A stretch of DNA of 64,000 nucleotides, taken from positions 1 through 64,000 of the forward strand of contig NZ_RHOC01000007.1 of the NCBI RefSeq assembly GCF_003946145.1, given 5' to 3'. Shown piece after piece: positions 52,230-60,777 of this stretch; position 1 is the first letter of the stretch; each line of letters opens with the position of its first letter. Source of the stretch: Levilactobacillus huananensis (GTDB taxonomy: Bacteria > Bacillota > Bacilli > Lactobacillales > Lactobacillaceae). A model generated the notes under the pieces. That model was given only the letters and a program-made list of their open reading frames with translations, had not been told where the DNA came from and ran no database searches. A program made the position numbers and the translations under genes.

Positions 52230-52762
52230 TCTCCCTTATCTAGACTGGCCAACTGTCGCTGAATCCAATCCACTTGGACTTGTGTCCGCTGCTGTTGAAG
52301 CCAATTCATTTGTAAACCATCACTCACATCCCCGGGAACCATGTTCGGCCGGCCTGTGAAATAGTCGTGGACATGCTGCCAGTGCGCCAGTTGATCCTGG
52401 GTGAAGCCTAAGAAGTCCGTCAACACTAAGCGTTGCTCATCTGAATGTAACAGGTGTCGACTGACCATCTTAATTTGAAACCAGAGTTGCGTCTGCTTAT
52501 TACGAGCAACCGGCATTACCACTAACTGGTGGAATCGCGCTCGTCCCTGCGTGGTGATCGTAGCCAACCGCTTGGATCGTTGACCAACAGTAACCGCCGT
52601 CAGGGTCAGATCACCCGCGGCGGCTAACCGTTCGAGTAGCGGATAAAGCACCCCATAACTCATGGTTTGCTCGGGACCAACCACAGCAGCCAACGCCTTA
52701 CGAAGTTGATACCCCGTCATCGCGTGATCCATGAGTTGTCCCAAGACAAAAAGCTGATACAT
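52226..52762 (-). CDS. PadR-family transcriptional regulator
   Basis: The 178-residue repressor has an N-terminal winged helix (LGQLMDHAMTGYQLRKAL; SYGVLYPLLERLAAAGDL) and a C-terminal helical dimerisation region. PadR proteins repress efflux pumps and release DNA upon binding phenolics or drugs. GAGGTGG precedes the ATG. It heads the operon with the MFS pump, and a perfect palindrome in its own promoter points to autorepression. Confidence 0.92.
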   Translation of the reverse strand: MYQLFVLGQLMDHAMTGYQLRKALAAVVGPEQTMSYGVLYPLLERLAAAGDLTLTAVTVGQRSKRLATITTQGRARFHQLVVMPVARNKQTQLWFQIKMVSRHLLHSDEQRLVLTDFLGFTQDQLAHWQHVHDYFTGRPNMVPGDVSDGLQMNWLQQQRTQVQVDWIQRQLASLDKGE

Positions 52763-52791
52763 GCTGACGCCACCTCGACTTTCGATTTTTC

Positions 52792-52820
52792 ATTATAATG
52801 TATCGCCCCGATACATTCAA
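52792..52820 (-). promoter_or_regulatory. padR promoter with a perfect operator in the spacer
   Basis: TTGAAT (52815-52820) and TATAAT (52792-52797) lie 17 bases apart on the minus strand. The spacer holds the perfect palindrome ATGTATCG-3-CGATACAT (52798-52816), with the ATGT...ACAT ends typical of PadR sites. Repressor binding would block polymerase directly. Confidence 0.85.
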
Positions 52821-52833
52821 GATAAAACTACCA

Positions 52834-52858
52834 TAAAAAAAGACGACTTCACGTCGCC
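52834..52858 (-). terminator. Intrinsic terminator after the MerR gene
   Basis: On the minus strand GGCGAC pairs with GTCGTC (one G-U) around 5 bases, followed by TTTTTTT. Confidence 0.85.
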
Positions 52859-52869
52859 CACGTTCACTT

Positions 52870-53340
52870 CTACTCTACGGTCTCATCCGTTAATCGTTGT
52901 GCCTCGGCATTCGGTAATAACCGGTAGGTCACGGGGCCATCGTCCGGAACCATTGCCATCAGCGTCTGTTGCTCGTCAAATGCTCCCAGATTCAGTGCCA
53001 TCTGACCATCGATATCGGTCAATCCCTGCAACCCCGTTGAAATAAACCGGTGAATGTATTTAACCCGTTGTTCACGCGCCGTGGCCTGTTTCTCCGCAGC
53101 AGTCAGCGTAAAGCCCAGGTCCAAGAAATGTTTCATCATTGACACCTTGATCAGGGTTTTGAACGTGTAGACCCGGGCCTGTTGCCCGTCAGTCCGTTCC
53201 TGCGAAGTAATGAATCCCTTCTTCTCCCAGTATCGGAGTTGTCGTGCTGAAACCCCGGTCATCGTTCCTAATTCCCCAATTCGGAAGACCAACCGAGAAA
53301 AATCGAACGTCTCTCGGACTTGTTTCGTAAATTCTGCCAT
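52870..53340 (-). CDS. MerR-family transcriptional regulator
   Basis: The 156-residue protein has an N-terminal extension of about 17 residues, then the MerR helix-turn-helix (RIGELGTMTGVSARQLRYWEKKGFI). A short effector region follows, without the Cys pattern of metal sensors. The segment between helix-turn-helix and C-terminus resembles the NmlR/GlnR-type subgroup. The ligand is unknown; no target gene is evident nearby. Confidence 0.88.
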   Translation of the reverse strand: MAEFTKQVRETFDFSRLVFRIGELGTMTGVSARQLRYWEKKGFITSQERTDGQQARVYTFKTLIKVSMMKHFLDLGFTLTAAEKQATAREQRVKYIHRFISTGLQGLTDIDGQMALNLGAFDEQQTLMAMVPDDGPVTYRLLPNAEAQRLTDETVE

Positions 53341-53540
53341 CTAGATCTCGACCTCTCCTGTCAACTTAGTTACCATTCATGTTAGATTTTACCAATATTA
53401 CGCGTTATTTTACAAGATTTCAGCAAAAGTAATGAATTGTTTAAGACATTTAACGGGCTTGCAACTTTCTTGTTACACGTTTGTCACATTACATTGGTAG
53501 TCTTGTAGTTGTAATAATTCATGAGGAGTTGTTTATAGGA

Positions 53541-54008
53541 ATGAAGAAAGTTGTCAAAACGATTGCCGCATTAGCCTTACTGGTTGTTGGTTTCTTCGCA
53601 CTGACCGTGTCCACCTCCACTACCGCTTCTGCTGCTTCAAACAAGTCATACAACCAAGTTTACAAAGTTGCCAAGTCTCACTTAGGTGCCCGTTATGTTT
53701 ACGGTGCTACTGGTCCTTCCGCATTTGATTGCTCTGGGTTTACCAGCTACATCTACAAGAAGGGTGCTCAGACCACGCTTCCACGGACTGCCCAAGCCCA
53801 ATATAACCACTACAAGCACGTGAGCTACAAAAACATTAAGAAGGGTGACTTAGTCTTCTTCGGTTGGAGTAAGGGATCTATCTCTCACGTCGGCATGTAC
53901 ATTGGTAAGGGTAAGATGATTGATGCACAAAACCGTGGTGTTGTTCGCGAAGCTGTTCACGCTCCATGGTGGCACGCTGTTGGTTATGCTCGTGTGACGA
54001 CTGACTAG
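53541..54008 (+). CDS. Secreted NlpC/P60 endopeptidase
   Basis: The 155-residue protein has a signal peptide (TTASAASN around 27-34) and a compact NlpC/P60 domain with Cys64 (FDCSGFTSY), His116 (SHVGMYIG) and an atypical third position: MIDAQ instead of the usual MIHA. It probably cleaves peptidoglycan stem peptides. The true start is the ATG at 53541; the frame opens earlier, but the signal peptide starts here. GAGGAG lies 12 bases upstream. Confidence 0.9.
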   Translation: MKKVVKTIAALALLVVGFFALTVSTSTTASAASNKSYNQVYKVAKSHLGARYVYGATGPSAFDCSGFTSYIYKKGAQTTLPRTAQAQYNHYKHVSYKNIKKGDLVFFGWSKGSISHVGMYIGKGKMIDAQNRGVVREAVHAPWWHAVGYARVTTD

Positions 54009-54043
54009 GTTCAACTTTCCTCATGAATAACTGAACGTTAAAA

Positions 54044-54088
54044 ATGAAGCGACACCGGTAAGCATTTGGCTTACGGTGCCGCTTTTCT
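54044..54088. terminator. Intrinsic terminator after the NlpC/P60 gene
   Basis: GAAGCG and CACCGGTAAGC pair with GCTTACGGTG and CGCTTTTC around ATTTG, with a short T-run. Confidence 0.82.
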
Positions 54089-54152
54089 GATCCACTAAAA
54101 AAGCGCCCCACTTCCGATTACCGGTTTGTGAGACGTCCGATTGAAATTACCC

Positions 54153-54584
54153 TTATGCGCCGTAGCGCATGGTCTGATGCGTAATACCAGCCTCCTGAAA
54201 AGTTGTGCCGACTGGTTCAAAGCCAAGTTCTTTGTAAAAAGCAATCGCTGTTTCCTGGGCATCGAGCTCCACGCCCCGAACTTCAGAGCGCTGGGCATCA
54301 GCGATGATCTGCTTAATTAAGGTTCCTGCGTAACCGTGATGCCGTGCGGTCTTAACTGTTGCGACCCGCTGAATCTTCACGCGGTTACCCGCCAGCATAT
54401 CAATTCTGGCCGTCGTTACAGGCTGGCCTTCAACGTAACCGACATAGTGCATCTTATCTTCGTCAGCACCATCTAACTCGAGTTCGGGGTCAATTCCCTG
54501 TTCATCGATAAAGACTGCTTCTCGGATTCCTAGCGCATCATCGTAGCAGGGTGTTGTCACTCCCCAAGCATGTTTACATTCCAT
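54153..54584 (-). CDS. GNAT-family N-acetyltransferase
   Basis: The 143-residue enzyme has the acetyl-CoA motif RVATVKTARHHGYAGTLIKQ and the C-terminal FYKELGFEPVG. It belongs to the ElaA-like group seen also at 40304-40735. The start at 54584 has GAGGGTGG upstream and lies 10 bases after the phosphatase stop, so the two form an operon. Substrate unknown. Confidence 0.88.
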   Translation of the reverse strand: MECKHAWGVTTPCYDDALGIREAVFIDEQGIDPELELDGADEDKMHYVGYVEGQPVTTARIDMLAGNRVKIQRVATVKTARHHGYAGTLIKQIIADAQRSEVRGVELDAQETAIAFYKELGFEPVGTTFQEAGITHQTMRYGA

Positions 54585-54594
54585 TAAGCCACCC

Positions 54595-55266
54595 TCATTT
54601 CTCATCTTTTTCGTTGTAACTGAGTACCGTGATGCCATCCGCGGTCAGACGTAACTTGGTCAGACTCCCGTTAGCCGGCCGAACACTCAGGTCGTAGCGA
54701 CCTTCGCCGTAACGTTCCATCAGGCTCAACAATGTATTTCCGTGGCTAATCAGAAGCACCTTGTCACCATCATGGACGGCCGGGTTAGCTAAGATCGTCT
54801 CAAATCCTCGGTCTACTCTAGTCCAGTATTCCTGATTGTCTTCCGCCTGATGAAAGGGATCGGCGGCCTTCAGAAAGTCCTTGGCCTTGCCAATCGAATA
54901 CTTTTCTTCAATTGCCTTAAAGGTTGGCGTACCATGTGGCGCACCAGCAACGTACCAGGCCTGTGCCATGTCCGTCCCCTCGTAATACCCGTAAAACTCT
55001 TCACGAAATTCAGGTAGCGCGGTCAGGTGAGCCACCGGTTGTGACTGGTTAGCTGCTAAGATCATGCCAGCCGTCTGTTCTGCTCGCGTGGTGTCACTGC
55101 AGTAGGCGGCCACAAAGGGCACGTCGGCTAACCGCTCCCCTGCGGCCTTGGCATCCGCAATCCCATTGTCCGTCAAAGGTGAATTACTCCACCCTTGCAG
55201 TTTATTATAAATGTTAAAATAGGTCTGGCCGTGGCGAACCACGTAGAGCGTGACTTCCTTATTCAT
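54595..55266 (-). CDS. Histidine phosphatase family protein (paralogue)
   Basis: The 223-residue enzyme has RHG at 11-13 and the second His in ISHGNT. The paralogue at 4722-5381 shares QGWSNSPLT and the ...NQEYW/FW...R segment. It precedes a GNAT gene in the same unit. GAAAGGTG precedes the ATG. Substrate unknown. Confidence 0.88.
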   Translation of the reverse strand: MNKEVTLYVVRHGQTYFNIYNKLQGWSNSPLTDNGIADAKAAGERLADVPFVAAYCSDTTRAEQTAGMILAANQSQPVAHLTALPEFREEFYGYYEGTDMAQAWYVAGAPHGTPTFKAIEEKYSIGKAKDFLKAADPFHQAEDNQEYWTRVDRGFETILANPAVHDGDKVLLISHGNTLLSLMERYGEGRYDLSVRPANGSLTKLRLTADGITVLSYNEKDEK

Positions 55267-55457
55267 AACGCCTTCACACCTTTCATCACATCAGTTACTT
55301 CCGTTCTTAGCTCTATTCTACCAAAGATGTGGTCGCCCGCGATAAGCATTTTAAGCGGCCTTAAACTTTTCCTAAAGTTGCTGGTTCCCACCCACTTTTA
55401 TCGAATTCTTTGCTAGGATGAACACCGGACCCTAGTAATCGCACCGCGACTCATCTA

Positions 55458-55466
55458 TGGTAAACT
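55458..55466 (+). promoter_or_regulatory. Extended -10 promoter of ltaS
   Basis: TGG followed by TAAACT (hexamer 55461-55466) lies 37 bases before the start; no clear -35 is seen. Confidence 0.5.
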
Positions 55467-55503
55467 GGAACTACTTTATTTAGACACGAAGGAGCGAAAT
55501 ATT

Positions 55504-57636
55504 TTGGAACGTCTCAAACAACTATGGACCAAAACGGGGACCCGTATGGGCTTTGTCAGCCTGATGGTCATCCTTTTTTGGTTAAAAACGCTGATCGCCT
55601 ACTTCGTTGACTTTAAGTTAAACTTGAGCGACCCGTTTCAATTTTTAATTGTGCTCCTCAATCCTATCGCGACGACTATTCTGTTGTTTGGTCTCGCCCT
55701 TTATTTTAAACGGGCCCGTTTCTTCTACCCGTTTCTCTTTTTGATCGATATTCTCAACACCCTGTTACTCTACATCAATGTCATCTACTTTCGTGAATTC
55801 ACGGACTTCATGACTGTCAGTACCATGCTGGGTTACTCCAAGGTTGACCAAGGCCTCTCCGGCAGTTCGCTAGCTCTGACCTCTCCGCACGACGTTCTGT
55901 ACTGGTTAGATCTGGTCGTTGTCCTGATTCTTCTTGCCGTCCGTCGCATTCGCATCGACCCCCGACCGGTCAACAAGCGTGTCGGTCTAGCCGTCACTTC
56001 AGTGGCCTTTCTGGCCTTCACGGTGAACCTATCACTGGGTGAAATGGATCGACCACAACTTCTGACGCGAACCTTCGATCGGACGTACGTCGTCAAATAC
56101 CTCGGGCTGGACGCCTTCACTGTTTATGATGGTATCAAGTCCGGACATACCAGTGAGATGCGGGCAAACGCCAAGAAATCCGAACTTGATGGCATTCTCA
56201 AATACATCCATAAAAATTATGCGGCACCCAATAAGCAACTCTACGGGGTAGCCAAGAAGAAAAACGTCATTATCATTCACTTGGAAAGTTTCCAACAATT
56301 CCTAATTAACAAGAAGGTTAACGGCCAAGAAGTCACGCCATTTTTAAACAAGCTCTACAAGAGCAAGTCCACCTATGCCTTTGACAACTTCTTCCACGAA
56401 GTCGGTCAAGGGAAAACCTCTGACGCCGAAACAATGCTAGAAACTGGAACCTACGGCCTGCCACAAGGGTCACTGTTCACCCAATTGGGGAACGACAATA
56501 CATTCCAGGCAGCTCCAGCCATCTTCGATCAGGCTGGTTACGCAACAGCCGTCTTCCATGGTAATGTGGGGAGCTTCTGGAACCGGAATAACACGTATAA
56601 AAACTTAGGTTATCAATACTTCTTCGACGCTAGCTACTATGACACTTCCGGCGATAAGTCCCTGGGCTATGGCTTGAAGGATAAGCTTCTCTTCAACGAC
56701 TCGGTCAAATACCTCGAACACCTGCAACAACCATTCTACGTGAAGTACCTGACCGTCAGCAATCACTTCCCCTTCACCTTGGATAGTGAAGATTCATCCT
56801 TCAAGACGCCGGACACTGGGGATAAGACGGTGGATAACTACTTCAAGACCGCCAACTATCTCGACCAATCCATCAAGGAATTCTACGCCTACTTGAACAA
56901 GTCGGGCTTAGCCAAGAACTCTCTGGTAATGATTTACGGAGACCATTACGGAATTTCTAACTCGTCGAATAAAAGTTTGGCCAAGGTCCTAGACGTTAAT
57001 CCAGACGACTGGGACGACTACGACAATGCCCAGCTCCAACGCGTGCCACTCATGTTTAACATGCCGGGCTATAAGCACGGAAAGGTGGAACACACCTATG
57101 GCGGTGAAGTCGATGTCTTGCCCACCCTGCTTCACTTGATGGGAATGAATTCAAAGAAATACCTGCAGTTTGGGACCGACCTTTTCTCGAAGCAACACAA
57201 CCAGGTCGTCGCCTTCCGTAATCGTGACTGGGTCAGCCCAGATTACACATCGATTGACGGTACAATCTACAGCAACAAGACCCAACAGGAGATTCATCCA
57301 ACCGGAAAACTCCAGAAAAAATTGGAAAAAATACAGGATCGGGTTAACCAAGGTCTGTCTGATTCCGACTCTTTGAATCAAAAGAATCTCTTACGGTTCT
57401 ACGATCCCAAGGGCTTCAAAGCTGTGGACCCGTCCGATTACAACTACGCTAACGGCCTCACCAAGGCCGAGAAGCTCGAAAAATCACTGGGCCTCAAGTC
57501 AACCAGTATCTTCTCTAGAGACGGTGACAAGTCGACTCAAGGCCTCTACCGCACAGATGCGCCGGAACTGAATCATAAGGAAACTGATTCTAACCGGATC
57601 AAGATCACCAATCAGGATGATACTAGCGGTAAATGA
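55504..57636 (+). CDS. ltaS: Lipoteichoic acid synthase LtaS-type
   Basis: The 710-residue enzyme polymerises glycerol phosphate from phosphatidylglycerol on the outer membrane face. Five membrane segments occupy about 15-175, then the extracellular sulfatase-like domain has Glu261 (HLESFQQF), the nucleophile Thr305 (GQGKTSDAET) and YGDHYG, matching S. aureus Glu255/Thr300. The C-terminal 80 residues are charged. The start is TTG at 55504 with GAAGGAG upstream. Monocistronic. Whether it is the main LtaS or a second paralogue cannot be told here. Confidence 0.93.
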   Translation: MERLKQLWTKTGTRMGFVSLMVILFWLKTLIAYFVDFKLNLSDPFQFLIVLLNPIATTILLFGLALYFKRARFFYPFLFLIDILNTLLLYINVIYFREFTDFMTVSTMLGYSKVDQGLSGSSLALTSPHDVLYWLDLVVVLILLAVRRIRIDPRPVNKRVGLAVTSVAFLAFTVNLSLGEMDRPQLLTRTFDRTYVVKYLGLDAFTVYDGIKSGHTSEMRANAKKSELDGILKYIHKNYAAPNKQLYGVAKKKNVIIIHLESFQQFLINKKVNGQEVTPFLNKLYKSKSTYAFDNFFHEVGQGKTSDAETMLETGTYGLPQGSLFTQLGNDNTFQAAPAIFDQAGYATAVFHGNVGSFWNRNNTYKNLGYQYFFDASYYDTSGDKSLGYGLKDKLLFNDSVKYLEHLQQPFYVKYLTVSNHFPFTLDSEDSSFKTPDTGDKTVDNYFKTANYLDQSIKEFYAYLNKSGLAKNSLVMIYGDHYGISNSSNKSLAKVLDVNPDDWDDYDNAQLQRVPLMFNMPGYKHGKVEHTYGGEVDVLPTLLHLMGMNSKKYLQFGTDLFSKQHNQVVAFRNRDWVSPDYTSIDGTIYSNKTQQEIHPTGKLQKKLEKIQDRVNQGLSDSDSLNQKNLLRFYDPKGFKAVDPSDYNYANGLTKAEKLEKSLGLKSTSIFSRDGDKSTQGLYRTDAPELNHKETDSNRIKITNQDDTSGK

Positions 57637-57704
57637 TCGCGTGAGAAAAAACAGTTAGCTGGTTCCACGTGTCGACAAGCTAATTTTCCCGCATCCCAAA
57701 ATTA

Positions 57705-57755
57705 AAAGGAAGCTGGCCAATCCCCACAAGGATGAATTGGTCAGCTTCCTTTAGT
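57705..57755. terminator. Bidirectional intrinsic terminator
   Basis: AAAGGAAGCTGGCCAAT pairs with ATTGGTCAGCTTCCTTT (one mismatch) around a 14-base loop. It separates convergent ltaS and the flavoprotein gene. Confidence 0.9.
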
Positions 57756-57768
57756 TTTTAAGCCTTTA

Positions 57769-58767
57769 TCAGGACTGTTTCGGCGTCAGAGAGGTACTAT
57801 GAATGGGACCTCGACGATCCGGAAATTCACGGTCCATGATTGCTTGGACAGCTAGCGGTGCCTCACCATAACCCACGGCAATCAAGGGTTGCTTGCCGGG
57901 ATACGTGGCACCATCCCCAATAGCATAAATGCCGGGAACACTAGTCATCATTTGCCGGTCAACGGTAATCACGTGGCGCTCCTGTTCAAAGTCCACGTCC
58001 CAGGCATCTAACGCTCGGTGGTCAGCAATGAAGCCATAGCTGACCACAACGTCATCAACGACCTGCTCTAGCGGTTCACCGTCGCCCCCCACGGGCTTCA
58101 AGGTCACAGCAACCTCACCAGTTAGTGTACTAGTCAGTGCCTTGATCAAATACGGTGTCACCACCTGAACACTGGAGGCTTGTAACCGGTCTACCATGTG
58201 TGGAAGCCCTCTGAACTGGGTCCGACGGTGAATCAGTGTGACCGATTCAGCTACTGTTGCCAACATCAGGGCCTCGTCGATCGCGGCATCCCCACCACCG
58301 GCAATCAGGACGCGCCGAGAACGGAACCGTTCCAGGTCACGAACACTGTAGAAGAGATGCTGACCCGTAAGTTCGGCGGCCCCCGGCACCTTGAGTGGCC
58401 GTGGGGTGAACGCCCCGTTACCGACGGCGACAATCACCGCTTTGGTCTGACTAATTCCCTTGGGCGTCGTCACCAGAAATCCCGTTTCATTCGAGGTAAC
58501 GTTGCTAACGGCCTCACCGGTCTTCAAGGTCAACGGAAATTGCGTCAACTGCTCTCGCTGGGCGTGAATCAGTGCTTTACCGGTAATGCTTGGAACCCCG
58601 GCAACATCTAAAATCGTTTTCTCAGGGTACAAAGCATTCACCTGACCACCCAACTCGCTCAGGCTTTCAATAACCTGGGTGTGGGCATTGTGCATGCCAG
58701 CATAGAAGGCCGCAAACATCCCAACGGGTCCTCCACCAATAATCGTGATATCATAATTTTCGATCAA
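57769..58767 (-). CDS. Thioredoxin reductase-like ferredoxin-NADP+ reductase
   Basis: The FAD/NAD(P)H enzyme has the FAD-binding GGGPVGMFAAFYAG, the second dinucleotide motif GGGDAAIDEALM and the C-terminal IYAIGDGATYPGKQPLI. It lacks the redox-active CxxC pair of thioredoxin reductases, as in YumC-type ferredoxin-NADP+ reductases. Translation most likely starts at TTG 58767, with GGAG 8 bases upstream (332 residues). A GTG three codons earlier (58776) is possible but its ribosome binding site is poor. Confidence 0.9.
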   Translation of the reverse strand: MIENYDITIIGGGPVGMFAAFYAGMHNAHTQVIESLSELGGQVNALYPEKTILDVAGVPSITGKALIHAQREQLTQFPLTLKTGEAVSNVTSNETGFLVTTPKGISQTKAVIVAVGNGAFTPRPLKVPGAAELTGQHLFYSVRDLERFRSRRVLIAGGGDAAIDEALMLATVAESVTLIHRRTQFRGLPHMVDRLQASSVQVVTPYLIKALTSTLTGEVAVTLKPVGGDGEPLEQVVDDVVVSYGFIADHRALDAWDVDFEQERHVITVDRQMMTSVPGIYAIGDGATYPGKQPLIAVGYGEAPLAVQAIMDREFPDRRGPIHSTSLTPKQS

Positions 58768-58809
58768 TTTTTTCACTCCATTTCGATGCCTTTAAAGGAG
58801 GTCTTAGTC

Positions 58810-59565
58810 TTGAAACATCGTCGTGGCCTCATCATCTTTCTCACAACTTGTCTGACGCTAGGCGTCTTAGGCTGGGCCTGGCAGTCGCGCCAACGATCAT
58901 TAGCTAACCTAAGCGTCCCGCAAACCCACACCGCAACCTTATTCTTACCAGGAAACAGTGGCGGCTGGTTATCCCTGCGCGGCATGGTCACCAGTCTCGA
59001 TCGACCTCATCTTGGACACTACAGTCTGACCGCTCGCGTCACGGTGGACGGTCACGTCAGCTGGCAGCAACATGCGCCAATCACGACGAACGCCCTGATT
59101 CCTGTGCTTTTTAAAGACAACACTCACCCCCAAAAGGAGGCGCAACAACTCGTGACCGTCCTCCGGCAACTCCATGACCGCTACAGCATCACTCGCGTTA
59201 ATCTGGTCGGTCATTCCTCCGGAGGCACGATTGCCTACGATTATCTGAATCGGACGCAACGCGCGCCAGTTACTGTTTCACGACTTGTTTGTATCGGCGC
59301 AGACTTTCCAGAACGACAACCACTCAAGCAAGCCGAACCGCAACTCCACATTTTAAATCTGGCTGGTGCCATTGGGTACCTCGATAATGACAGTGAGGTG
59401 CCCATAGACACCGTTACACCTCTGAAGCGACTCGTAGCCGGTCATGTCGCCAGCTATCGCTTCCAAGAGCTTATAGGGCCTGTCTGGCAGATGCAGCACT
59501 CCCTACTTCACGAAAATCCGGCAATTGACCGAATCATGATTCGTTTCCTCTATCCACCGAGTTGA
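58810..59565 (+). CDS. Alpha/beta hydrolase, DUF915 type, membrane-anchored
   Basis: The 251-residue protein has an N-terminal membrane segment (about 7-24) and an alpha/beta-hydrolase domain with nucleophile elbow GHSSGG at 134-139 (Ser136). The start is TTG at 58810, since AAAGGAGG lies 8 bases upstream. A further in-frame region upstream overlaps the flavoprotein gene and is not coding. Substrate unknown. It has a partial relative at 63496. Confidence 0.85.
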   Translation: MKHRRGLIIFLTTCLTLGVLGWAWQSRQRSLANLSVPQTHTATLFLPGNSGGWLSLRGMVTSLDRPHLGHYSLTARVTVDGHVSWQQHAPITTNALIPVLFKDNTHPQKEAQQLVTVLRQLHDRYSITRVNLVGHSSGGTIAYDYLNRTQRAPVTVSRLVCIGADFPERQPLKQAEPQLHILNLAGAIGYLDNDSEVPIDTVTPLKRLVAGHVASYRFQELIGPVWQMQHSLLHENPAIDRIMIRFLYPPS

Positions 59566-60593
59566 CTGTTCTTTAGAATGCGTTGCCCCTGTAAAGTCCG
59601 AGCCTCACGTAATCCCGCATTGATAAGAACGAAGATCGCCAGCCAACCAATGGCAATCAAGACCCACTGTTGCAGGTAGAGAATGTCCAAAACATCAAAT
59701 GGCGCATTCCAATCCCAACCAGAGTGTAACGCAATCGCCAGTAGGTAGAATCTGAGAAACTTGGGGGCAACCATATTACTCCCCGTAACGGGTTGGTGCC
59801 GTTCCTTAGCTAGAATGATAGCAGCTCCCATAATAGCTGACCAGATCGTATGTGTCCCAATGGCTTGCCAGCTTCGCATGAGTAATGTCACCAAGCCATA
59901 CTGACCGGTATACCCTGCGGTTTCGAAGACGGCGAATCCAGCACCGATCGCCGCCCCAATGAGCAGACCATTGAAGATATAGTTTAATTTAAATCGATTG
60001 ACAAAATAAGCAATAATCAACATCTTTGCTGTTTCTTCAATAAAGCCTACGATAACGGCCGATTCCCATGAGGTTCCATTTCCAGAAGGAATCAGGGAAT
60101 ATAGAATCATCGTAGCCACCAGGGACAGGATGCCGCCGACTAAGAAGACCGTCATCAATTGGTAGACGGAAATATTGCGAAAAACATTAATTTCAAAAAA
60201 CATGATCAGCAGTGAGAACGGCACCGTCAATGACCCAATGAAAATCATCCCCGGTACGGCGTTATTACTCCGAAACCCTAGAAATAACAGCGCTAAGAGC
60301 ACAAAACTAACCCCGAGGACGCCAAAGACCCGTGAAAATAGCCACGGCTTAACGGGTGCCGCCGAAACAGCCTCCAACGACGGCGTGGTCGTTCGGGTTC
60401 CAACGATAAACAACGACTCCGCGTCGTCCAGGTCATGATGCTTAAACACGGCGGAAAACATTGAAAACAAATGAATTTCCACAACTTTATTTTCTCCGGT
60501 CCACTCGTTCATTTCCTTCGTTGCATCATCCAGTAAATGATTGTGGTACTCGAAATGCCGTTTAACCGGCTTTACTGACTCTTTATCAGCCAT
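59550..60593 (-). CDS. PrsW-family intramembrane metalloprotease
   Basis: The 347-residue protein has a soluble N-terminal region of about 80 residues and about eight membrane segments. The PrsW motifs are IEETAK (metal-binding Glu pair), AVFETAGY, THTIWS and HSGWDWN. In Bacillus PrsW cleaves an anti-sigma factor; no such partner is adjacent here. AGGGGGG lies before the ATG. It overlaps the convergent hydrolase by 16 bases. Confidence 0.9.
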   Translation of the reverse strand: MADKESVKPVKRHFEYHNHLLDDATKEMNEWTGENKVVEIHLFSMFSAVFKHHDLDDAESLFIVGTRTTTPSLEAVSAAPVKPWLFSRVFGVLGVSFVLLALLFLGFRSNNAVPGMIFIGSLTVPFSLLIMFFEINVFRNISVYQLMTVFLVGGILSLVATMILYSLIPSGNGTSWESAVIVGFIEETAKMLIIAYFVNRFKLNYIFNGLLIGAAIGAGFAVFETAGYTGQYGLVTLLMRSWQAIGTHTIWSAIMGAAIILAKERHQPVTGSNMVAPKFLRFYLLAIALHSGWDWNAPFDVLDILYLQQWVLIAIGWLAIFVLINAGLREARTLQGQRILKNSQLGG

Positions 60594-60699
60594 ACACAGT
60601 CCCCCCTAAACGGTTTAGGCATATTGCAAGTCGTTTCTTAAACCTGAGTCCTATCTTACCCTGAACGACGAGTCGCTTCAACATCTGATGGTTCGGAGG

Positions 60700-60728
60700 T
60701 TGCTAAATGTAAACCGTTACATTATAGT
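60700..60728 (+). promoter_or_regulatory. Nucleoside hydrolase promoter with palindromic operator
   Basis: TTGCTA (60700-60705) and TATAGT (60723-60728) lie 17 bases apart. The spacer is filled by the palindrome ATGTAA-ACCG-TTACAT (60707-60722). It resembles LacI-family or cre-like sites (but with CCG instead of CGC at the centre) and also fits ATGT-8-ACAT. Confidence 0.7.
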
Positions 60729-60777
60729 TGTAGTAGGCGACCCGCCAACTATAGCTGAAAGAGGAGATAAATATATC

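Noticed and set aside
58681-58809. N-terminal extension of the DUF915 hydrolase upstream to 58681
   Set aside because: It overlaps the flavoprotein gene on the other strand and adds non-signal residues; the TTG at 58810 has a perfect ribosome binding site and gives a membrane anchor.
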